Assembly (NCBI RefSeq): GCF_000826545.1
Contig: NZ_CDME01000002.1
Coordinates: 1,116,001 to 1,180,000, forward strand
Direction: 5' to 3'
Length of the DNA stretch: 64,000 nt
Source of the DNA: Kibdelosporangium sp. MJ126-NF4
GTDB taxonomy: Bacteria; Actinomycetota; Actinomycetes; Mycobacteriales; Pseudonocardiaceae
The position numbers and the translations under genes were made by a program. The stretch's first letter is position 1. The number at the start of each line of letters is the position of its first letter. This document shows positions 58,096-64,000 of this stretch, one piece after another. The notes beneath the pieces were generated by a model that worked only from the letters and a program-made list of their open reading frames with translations, was not told the DNA's origin and made no database searches.

Positions 58096-59520
58096 TCAGA
58101 GGTTCTGCACGAGGATGGCGTCGTCGGGCGTCGAGGGCTTGCCCCCGCGACGGCTCGGCAGAACGACAACGGCCACGACGGCCCCGGCGGCGACCAGGAT
58201 GGCGGCCATGAGAACGGCACGGCTGTAACCGTCGGCCACGGCATGGCCGGTGGCCACCGCGGCAGCGGCGACGGCGACCCCGACCGCCAGCCCGACCGCG
58301 GATCCGACCTCCTGGGTGGTGGTCAGCATCCCGCCAGCCAGTCCGTGGTGTTCCGGTTCGACATCGTCGATTCCCGCGACCGTCCACGCCGGGAACGCGA
58401 TCCCGTACCCGATCCCCGCGAGCAACGCACCCGGCAGCACCGACATCGCCCACGCCCCTTCTCCGGACAACGAGAATCCGAGCAGCGCCAAGGACGCGGC
58501 GAACAACACCATGCCCACGACGATCACCGGTTTGGTGCCGAACCGGGCGACCAGCGCCGGGCCGACCCAGGCACTGAACACCATGAAGGCGGCGGCCATC
58601 GGGAGCAGGCCGAGACCGGTCTGCACGGCGCTGAAGCCCAGTACCACCTGCATGTGCAGTGCGACGATGATGAAAGTCGGGCCCAGCCCGGTATTGGCCA
58701 GTAACGAAATGGCGTTGGCCCCACCCACCGAACGACGCCGAAACAACCGCAACGGCATCAACGGGTCGGCCACCCTCGTCTCCACCCACACGAAAGCCGC
58801 CAGCAGGACCAGCGAGATCCCGATCAGCCCGAAGGTGAGCGGATGTCCGAGTCCGACATGCTCACTGTTCGCGAAGGCGTAGACCAGCACGACGAGACCG
58901 CCTGCCACCAGCAGCGCTCCGGCGACGTCCAGCCGTGCCGCCCGTGACCGTGCCGATGGCCTGCCTTCCGGCAGCACACGAGCGAAAGCGACCACCAGCA
59001 GCCCGAGGGGAACGTTGAGCCACAACACCCAACGCCACCCCAGCACATCGGTGATGAAACCACCCAGGATGACCCCGGCGGCCAACCCGCTCGCCGCGAC
59101 CGCGGCCCACACCCCGAGCGCCCGATTTCGTTCGCGCCCCGGTGGGTACACGGTCGTCAGCAACGAGAAGGCCGCCGGTGAGAACATCGCGGCACCGAGC
59201 CCCTGAAGGGCTCTCGTGGCGACCAGCATGGCCGGGCTGGACGCGAACCCGCCGACCAGGGACGCGATCGAGAAAACGGCGAGACCGGCCACGAACACCC
59301 GTCGTCGGCCGACGGTGTCCGCGGCCCGCCCGCCCAACAGCAGAAACCCCGCTATGGCCACCCCGTAAGCGTTGACCACCCATTGAAGTCCGCCCGCGGT
59401 GAAACCCAACTCCCGCTGGATCTCCGGCAGTGGAACCGTGGTGATGGAAAAATCCAAAATAGCGACAAACTGTGTTGTGCACAGCAAAAACAGCGTCAGC
59501 CGCCGACGCAGGAAACTCAC
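58096..59520 (-). CDS. MFS transporter, DHA2 (EmrB/QacA) type
   Basis: A 474-residue, 14-helix exporter with FVAILDFSITTVPLPEIQ (helix 1 motif D1 in the QacA group), GRAADTVGRRRVF (motif A) and LAAGVILGGFITD (motif C). It likely exports drugs or antibiotics. GTG 59520 is preferred because AAAGGTG lies 6 bases upstream; ATG 59535 is the alternative. The 179-base gap behind it is AT-richer than average. Confidence 0.88.
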   Translation of the reverse strand: MSFLRRRLTLFLLCTTQFVAILDFSITTVPLPEIQRELGFTAGGLQWVVNAYGVAIAGFLLLGGRAADTVGRRRVFVAGLAVFSIASLVGGFASSPAMLVATRALQGLGAAMFSPAAFSLLTTVYPPGRERNRALGVWAAVAASGLAAGVILGGFITDVLGWRWVLWLNVPLGLLVVAFARVLPEGRPSARSRAARLDVAGALLVAGGLVVLVYAFANSEHVGLGHPLTFGLIGISLVLLAAFVWVETRVADPLMPLRLFRRRSVGGANAISLLANTGLGPTFIIVALHMQVVLGFSAVQTGLGLLPMAAAFMVFSAWVGPALVARFGTKPVIVVGMVLFAASLALLGFSLSGEGAWAMSVLPGALLAGIGYGIAFPAWTVAGIDDVEPEHHGLAGGMLTTTQEVGSAVGLAVGVAVAAAAVATGHAVADGYSRAVLMAAILVAAGAVVAVVVLPSRRGGKPSTPDDAILVQNL

Positions 59521-59714
59521 GTGGACACCTTTCATGCGATATTATTCCGAGGGAGGCGTCGATTTCGGCCTTTACGTGTCGGCCGGACACAATCAGTCTC
59601 ACATGTCGTCAACGGCGATGTCCAAGAGCGACTGCTCTCATCAGGTATAGCCTTTTGCTCTAACGGGCAAATGGCTCGATATTGACGCCATTACGACCAG
59701 ATGAGCGGCGCGGG

Positions 59715-60329
59715 TCACCCGCGCCGCAAGGCCTCCAGGGCCCGCCGCAGCGCGTCACGCAGCAGCCGCGGGCTCATCGGCGGCTCGTAGAGCACCGCCT
59801 GCACGGTCAGCCCGTCCAGCAGCGCCGAGAGCCGCAGCGACTCCACGTCCAGATCCAGCCCGCCAGGCAGCCCGCCCACCGCGGCGGCCTCCCGCAGGAC
59901 GCGGGTGATCAGGGCACGCATGGACGCGTGCTGCGCGTCGGCGGTGGCGCGCAACGCCGCACGAGTGCGGGCCGCCATCGCGAACTCCAGCCACACCACC
60001 GCCTCGTCGCGCCGCCGCTCGTCCAGCGGCAGGAACTCGGCGAGCAGGTCCTCCACCAGGCCACGCCGGTCGACCTCGGCCCCGGGCGTGAGCAACTGGT
60101 CCACGTGCACGGCGACCCGGCCGCCGATCCGCTCCCCCAGCTCCCGCATCGCGAAGATCAGCATGCTCTCGTGGTCGTCGAAGTAGTGCCGCACCGACCC
60201 GATCGCCAGCCCCGCCTCCGTGGCGACGTTGCCCAGCGTCGCGCCCTCGACGCCGACCCGGCGCACCACCCGGACCACCGCCTCGCCGACCGCCCTGCGG
60301 CGGTCCTGCGCACTCACCACTTTCGGCAC
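59715..60329 (-). CDS. TetR family transcriptional regulator
   Basis: A 204-residue TetR protein with helix-turn-helix ATLGNVATEAGLAIGSVRHYF and a C-terminal BetI-like domain (FLPLDERRRDEAVVWLEFA). GTG 60329 is chosen; the frame upstream to 60371 would run through the promoter region. It is divergent from a small membrane protein gene that it probably controls. Confidence 0.88.
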   Translation of the reverse strand: MPKVVSAQDRRRAVGEAVVRVVRRVGVEGATLGNVATEAGLAIGSVRHYFDDHESMLIFAMRELGERIGGRVAVHVDQLLTPGAEVDRRGLVEDLLAEFLPLDERRRDEAVVWLEFAMAARTRAALRATADAQHASMRALITRVLREAAAVGGLPGGLDLDVESLRLSALLDGLTVQAVLYEPPMSPRLLRDALRRALEALRRG

Positions 60330-60365
60330 GGTTGCTTTTATAGCACGGTGGTGCCACCATGGATT

Positions 60366-60381
60366 TAGCATGATGATGCTA
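60366..60381. promoter_or_regulatory. Inverted repeat in the TetR / membrane protein gap
   Basis: TAGCATGATGATGCTA has 6-bp perfect arms around a 4-base centre, 20 bases before ATG 60401 and 37 before the TetR start. It is a candidate TetR operator. Confidence 0.5.
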
Positions 60382-60400
60382 CAAAAAGGGGAGTCTGGGG

Positions 60401-60904
60401 ATGAACGGCTGGCTGCTCACGGGACTCGTCGTCGGCGTGGGGATCGTGCTGGTCCTGCGCGTCATCGGCGAGCCACTCAACTGGCGCGACGTCGTCGCCC
60501 CGCCGGTGGTGCTGCTGGCCATCGGTGTCACCGGCATGCTGGCCTTCGACGGACTCGACGGCACCGACATCGCCTGGGTGACCGGCAGCGGCGTCATCGG
60601 CTTCGCCTTCGGCGCGGCCCGCGGCGCCACCGTGCGCATCTACGAGAAGAACGGCGAGCTCTGGCAGCGCTACACCGCGTGGAGCCTCACACTGCTCGCA
60701 CTGGGCGTGCTGGCCAGCGCCGGTATCACCCTGCTCGCCGTGCGACTGGGCATGCACGAACAGGCCCGGCCCCACCAGCTCGCGATCGGCATCAGCTTCG
60801 CCGGGGAAGCCGCCGTGCTCATCCCCCGCGCCCTGGCCACCGGCACACCGTTCGCCACGGACAAACCACGCCCCTGGGACACGTGGCTCAGCCAGCGCCG
60901 GTGA
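60401..60904 (+). CDS. Small polytopic membrane protein
   Basis: A 167-residue protein with about five membrane helices (LTGLVVGVGIVLVLRVI, VVAPPVVLLAIGVTGML, VTGSGVIGFAFGAARGA, LTLLALGVLASAGITLLAV, QLAIGISFAGEAAVLIPRA) and a short cytoplasmic tail. The pattern resembles DUF1453/CcdC-like membrane proteins, with low confidence. It is divergent from the TetR gene. Confidence 0.7.
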   Translation: MNGWLLTGLVVGVGIVLVLRVIGEPLNWRDVVAPPVVLLAIGVTGMLAFDGLDGTDIAWVTGSGVIGFAFGAARGATVRIYEKNGELWQRYTAWSLTLLALGVLASAGITLLAVRLGMHEQARPHQLAIGISFAGEAAVLIPRALATGTPFATDKPRPWDTWLSQRR

Positions 60905-60926
60905 CGGTGACCTACAAGGCGGTGCT

Positions 60927-61313
60927 CTACAGGGCGGCGTACAGGTCCACGCCGTTGCCGTCCGGGTCCAGCACCACCGCATAGCGCTGCCCCCAGAACG
61001 CGTCCCACGGCTCCAGTTCGCCGTGGTACCCCGCGTCCGTCAACCGCGCGTACACCTTGTCCACCTCGGCTGGGCTGCCCGCCTCGAACGCCAGCGACAT
61101 GCCGTCACTGCCCCGCCGCACCCAGTCCGGCTGGAACGACCGCACCACGTCCTCGGTGTCCCACAGCAGACGCATCCCACCCGGCAACGCCACCTCCACA
61201 TGCGGCTCGGCATCCGCCGACGCCGGGATGTCCAGGCCGAGATGCCGGTAGAAAGCCAGGGCACGGCCCATGTCCGCGACAACGATCGAGAGCGCGTTCA
61301 GTCGAACAGTCAT
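60927..61313 (-). CDS. VOC family (glyoxalase/bleomycin resistance-like) protein
   Basis: A 128-residue vicinal-oxygen-chelate protein: LNALSIVVADMGRALAFYRH at the start, a second beta-alpha-beta half and the late VVLDPDGNGVDLYAAL. Such proteins are isomerases, dioxygenases or antibiotic-binding proteins; the metal ligands cannot be assigned by eye. ATG 61313; upstream frame-open sequence is antisense to the glmS gene. Confidence 0.88.
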   Translation of the reverse strand: MTVRLNALSIVVADMGRALAFYRHLGLDIPASADAEPHVEVALPGGMRLLWDTEDVVRSFQPDWVRRGSDGMSLAFEAGSPAEVDKVYARLTDAGYHGELEPWDAFWGQRYAVVLDPDGNGVDLYAAL

Positions 61314-61363
61314 GGGCCGAACCCTAGAAGCCCGCCCGCGCGGCGGGCTTGAACAAAACGGAC

Positions 61364-63160
61364 CTACTCGACCGTCACGCTCTTGGCCAGGTTGCGCGGC
61401 TTGTCGATGTCCCGGCCCAGCGCCGAGGCCACGTGGTAGGCCAGCATCTGCAGCGGGATCGTCAGCAGCACCGGGTCCAGCTCCGGCTCGTTGCGCGGCA
61501 CCCGCAGCACCGCATCGGCCAGCCCGTCCGGCAGGTCCGCGTTCGTCACCGCGATCACCGGACCGCCCCGCGCCTTGATCTGCTCGATCGTGCCGATGTT
61601 CTTGGCCAGCAACTCGTCCTGCGGCACCACGACCACGCTCGGCATCTGCGCGTCGATCAACGCCAACGGCCCGTGCTTGAGCTCCGCGGCCTGATACGCC
61701 TCCGCGTGCACATAGGAGATCTCCTTGAGCTTCTGCGCGCCCTCCCGCGCCACCGGCCAGCCCCGCACCCTGCCGATGAAGAACATGTGACTGGCCTGCG
61801 CGTACTTGCGCGCGATCGCCGCCACCTCGTAGTCGGTCTCCAGGATCGAGTCGATCTGGTCCGGCAACTGCTGCAACGCCGTGACCAGCCGCGACCCGTG
61901 CGCCGCCGAGAGGTCCCGCACCCGGCCCAGCCACAGCGCCAGCATCGCGAACGACACCGCCATGTTGGTGAACGCCTTCGTCGAGGCCACCGACACCTCC
62001 GGGCCCGCGTGCAGGAACACCCCGCTGCCGCACTCGCGCGCCACCGCCGAACCGACCACGTTCACCGCGCCGATCACGTTGCCGCCCTTGCGTTTGAGCT
62101 CCTGCACCGCGGCGAGGGTGTCCAGCGTCTCGCCGGACTGCGAGATCGCCACGTACAGCGTGTCCGGGTCCACCACCGGGTTGCGGTACCGGAACTCCGA
62201 CGCCGGTTCCGCGTCCGCCGGGATCCGCGCCAGCTCCTCCACCAGGTTCGCGCCGATCTGCCCCGCGTAGTACGCCGTGCCGCAGCCCAGGAACTTCACC
62301 CGCCGCACCGCCCGCAGATCCCGCGGGTCCAACCGCAGACCACCCAGCCGCGCCGTGGCGAACCGCGTGTCCAGACGGCCCCGCAGCGCACGGCGCACCG
62401 CTTCGGGCTGCTCGGCCATCTCCTTGCGCATGAAGTCCGCGAACTCACCCAGCTGGTAGTCCTCGTCGGCCAGGTCCACGGTCTCCGCGCGGCCACTGGT
62501 CTCGAAGTCCCCGGCGCGCACCGTCGCGATCTCGCCGTCCTCCAGGTACACCACCCGCTGGGTGTGGCGCACCAGCGCCGCCACGTCCGAGGCGATGAAC
62601 ATCTCGCCCTCGCCCACACCCAGCACGATCGGGCTGCCGTTGCGCGCCACCACCAGCTCCGCCGGGCGCCGCGCGTCCAGCACCACCAGGCCGTAGGTGC
62701 CCTCCACGCCCCGCAGCGCCGCCCGCACCGCCTCCTCCAGGGTCTCGTGCTGCTCCGCGGCCGCGGCGATCAGGTGCGCCAGCGCCTCGGTGTCGGTCTC
62801 CGACACCAGCGGCACACCCTGCGCCGACAGCTTCGCCCGCAGCTCGTCGGAGTTCTCCACGATCCCGTTGTGCACCACCGCGAACCGGCCCGAGGTGTCG
62901 GTGTGCGGGTGGGCGTTGACGTCGGTCACCTCACCGTGGGTGGCCCACCGGGTGTGCGCGATCCCCACCGCGCCGGGCGCCTTGCCGACCTGCTCCTTGA
63001 GCTCACGCACCCGCACCGCGGCCTTGTGGGTCTTGAGGCGACCCCGGTGCACCAGCGCCAGGCCCGCCGAGTCGTACCCCCGGTACTCCAGCCGCTGCAA
63101 CCCCTCCAGCAGCACCGGCACCGCGTCCCGATGACCCACGTAACCGACGATCCCGCACAT
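61364..63160 (-). CDS. glmS: Glutamine-fructose-6-phosphate aminotransferase (isomerizing)
   Basis: The 598-residue enzyme makes glucosamine-6-phosphate from fructose-6-phosphate and glutamine, the first step of UDP-GlcNAc and peptidoglycan synthesis. Cys2 (MCGIVGYVGHRDAVPVLL) is the amidotransferase nucleophile. HTRWATHGEVTDVNAHPH follows, then two SIS domains (CGTAYYAGQ, SQSGETLDTLAA and GRVRGWPVAREGAQKLKEI) and the terminal KPRNLAKSVTVE. Length is normal. No glmS ribozyme is expected in actinobacteria and none was seen. A small gene lies 16 bases upstream on the same strand. Confidence 0.95.
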   Translation of the reverse strand: MCGIVGYVGHRDAVPVLLEGLQRLEYRGYDSAGLALVHRGRLKTHKAAVRVRELKEQVGKAPGAVGIAHTRWATHGEVTDVNAHPHTDTSGRFAVVHNGIVENSDELRAKLSAQGVPLVSETDTEALAHLIAAAAEQHETLEEAVRAALRGVEGTYGLVVLDARRPAELVVARNGSPIVLGVGEGEMFIASDVAALVRHTQRVVYLEDGEIATVRAGDFETSGRAETVDLADEDYQLGEFADFMRKEMAEQPEAVRRALRGRLDTRFATARLGGLRLDPRDLRAVRRVKFLGCGTAYYAGQIGANLVEELARIPADAEPASEFRYRNPVVDPDTLYVAISQSGETLDTLAAVQELKRKGGNVIGAVNVVGSAVARECGSGVFLHAGPEVSVASTKAFTNMAVSFAMLALWLGRVRDLSAAHGSRLVTALQQLPDQIDSILETDYEVAAIARKYAQASHMFFIGRVRGWPVAREGAQKLKEISYVHAEAYQAAELKHGPLALIDAQMPSVVVVPQDELLAKNIGTIEQIKARGGPVIAVTNADLPDGLADAVLRVPRNEPELDPVLLTIPLQMLAYHVASALGRDIDKPRNLAKSVTVE

Positions 63161-63175
63161 GAATAGACGTCCCTT

Positions 63176-63436
63176 TCAGCCGTACACGATTCGCCGCAGC
63201 TGACGCTCGGACAACTCCGGGGCCGCGACCCGCCGCTCAGCCAGCTCGGCCGCGATCACCGGCCAGATACCGGCGTTGCCGTAGTGCCGCCGCCGCAGCT
63301 CCGCGTGCCTGCGGCGGACGAACTGCTCCGCGGTCTCCCCGAAGTAGGCGACCACGTCCGCGACCAGCCGCGCCGCGGTCTCCGGAGCCAGCCCGGTCGA
63401 GGCGACCACGTGCCGCACCAACTCCGTCTGCGTCAT
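63176..63436 (-). CDS. Small hypothetical protein upstream of glmS
   Basis: An 86-residue soluble, Arg- and Ala-rich helical protein (TQTELVRHVVASTGLAPETAA, later YFGETAEQFVRRRHAELRRR and ELSERQLRRIVYG). I do not recognise a family. ATG 63436 is preferred over ATG 63457. It would be transcribed just before glmS with a 15-base gap, so it may share its promoter. Confidence 0.65.
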   Translation of the reverse strand: MTQTELVRHVVASTGLAPETAARLVADVVAYFGETAEQFVRRRHAELRRRHYGNAGIWPVIAAELAERRVAAPELSERQLRRIVYG

Positions 63437-63588
63437 GGCGTCCGAGCCTGGCACCACACACCCCCCGAACTCAACTTCTGTGCCCGAAATCGGGCACAGC
63501 TGCGAGGATACTCACGGAAACTCACGACCGGGTGAACTTCCCGCCCCGTGCTGGCCGTCGACCGGCCCCGTGCGCACCATCGACGGCC

Positions 63589-64000
63589 ATGGACAGGCCG
63601 AGCCGCCCAGAGAGCCGTAACGAGAGCCGCGCTGAGAGTCGTACAGCCGCCGACAACCTGCTCTACCGCCACCCGGAGCTCTACGAAGTGGCCTACGACG
63701 ACGCCGACCACGCCGTCGCCCGGCTCGTCGAGACCATCCTGCGCGAGCACCTCGGCCACCTGCCCGACAGCCTGCTCGACCTCGGCTGCGGCACCGGCCG
63801 CGACCTGGAACACCTCGCCACGCTCGTGCCCGACTGCGTCGGCGTCGACCACCAGCACGGCATGCTCGACTACGCCCGCCGCCGACGCCCCGGCCTGGAC
63901 CTGCGCCACGGCGACATGCGCGCGCTGCGGCTGGAGCGCGCCTTCGAGGCCATCACCACCCTCGGCTACGCGCTGGCCGACATCCACAGCAACCGCGACA
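63589..64000 (+). CDS. Class I SAM-dependent methyltransferase, 3' truncated by the window
   Basis: The frame from ATG 63589 stays open to the right edge (137 codons visible). DNLLYRHPELYEVAYDD at the N-terminus and SLLDLGCGTGRDLEHLA (motif I, SAM binding) followed by GVDHQHGMLDYARRR identify a class I methyltransferase. The RHPELYE start is typical of small-molecule methyltransferases of the ubiE-like group. The N-terminal 20 residues contain an ESR-rich repeat (SRPESRNESRAESR). The substrate-binding C-terminus is out of view. Confidence 0.85.
   Translation, partial: MDRPSRPESRNESRAESRTAADNLLYRHPELYEVAYDDADHAVARLVETILREHLGHLPDSLLDLGCGTGRDLEHLATLVPDCVGVDHQHGMLDYARRRRPGLDLRHGDMRALRLERAFEAITTLGYALADIHSNRD

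Noticed and set aside
61314..61363. A glmS ribozyme or riboswitch near glmS
   Set aside because: These bases lie downstream of the gene, and the true upstream side (63161-63175) is only 15 bases before another gene; no ribozyme fold can be there.
61349..63166. 605-codon plus-strand open frame opposite glmS
   Set aside because: Antisense shadow; glmS is intact and conserved on the minus strand.

Overview
The window is high-GC actinobacterial DNA. GTG starts are frequent, several genes look leaderless, and many neighbours belong to families found mostly in Actinobacteria (DUF3090, SCO1664-like, DUF3097, DUF3224, DUF4333, DUF4232, an MptB-like mannosyltransferase, CGNR and WYL regulators). The gene mix fits a Pseudonocardiales-type soil actinomycete; this is inference, since there is no rRNA or other marker to place it. 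No tRNA, rRNA, CRISPR array or insertion sequence was recognised.

Layout. 0-2.4 kb: an edge-truncated NAD(P)-binding protein, a MerR regulator with a SnoaL-like protein, and a DUF4333 protein. 2.4-10 kb: a peptide-use locus, with an M20 peptidase and M55 D-aminopeptidase divergent from a five-component oligopeptide ABC transporter encoded by four genes. 10-16 kb: an MptB-like mannosyltransferase, a decayed ornithine cyclodeaminase pseudogene, and a MerR regulator whose dyad recurs before three genes. 16-32 kb: TetR/oxidoreductase pairs, two S9 peptidases, an M20 peptidase broken by a one-base frameshift, the DUF3090/SCO1664/histidine phosphatase trio and an NfeD-SPFH pair. 32-42.5 kb: an MFS exporter behind an iron box, NudC, STAS, a secreted M14 carboxypeptidase, a WYL regulator and others.

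The most notable point is 42.9-44.3 kb. A 28-bp sequence at 42897-42924 agrees closely with the actinobacterial dif (chromosome dimer resolution) consensus as I remember it. About 360 bp further on lies a perfect 11-6-11 bp inverted repeat with Xer-site geometry, immediately before a complete solitary tyrosine recombinase gene. The top strand changes from strongly C-rich to strongly G-rich at this point, whatever the direction of the genes. The window therefore probably covers the replication terminus and may hold a dedicated one-subunit Xer-like system.

44-50 kb carries a two-component system, a compact RNA-repair cassette (an Rnl-type RNA ligase overlapping an HD-domain/polynucleotide-kinase end-healing enzyme), an ArsR-SRPBCC-DUF1905 operon and lspA. 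51-56 kb holds a translationally coupled SIS / ROK kinase / PfkB kinase / class II aldolase operon facing a DeoR regulator, which reads as an amino-sugar pathway of the galactosamine-tagatose type. 56-64 kb contains a frameshifted alpha/beta hydrolase, LysR, an MFS exporter, TetR with a membrane protein, a VOC protein, glmS and a methyltransferase cut by the right edge.
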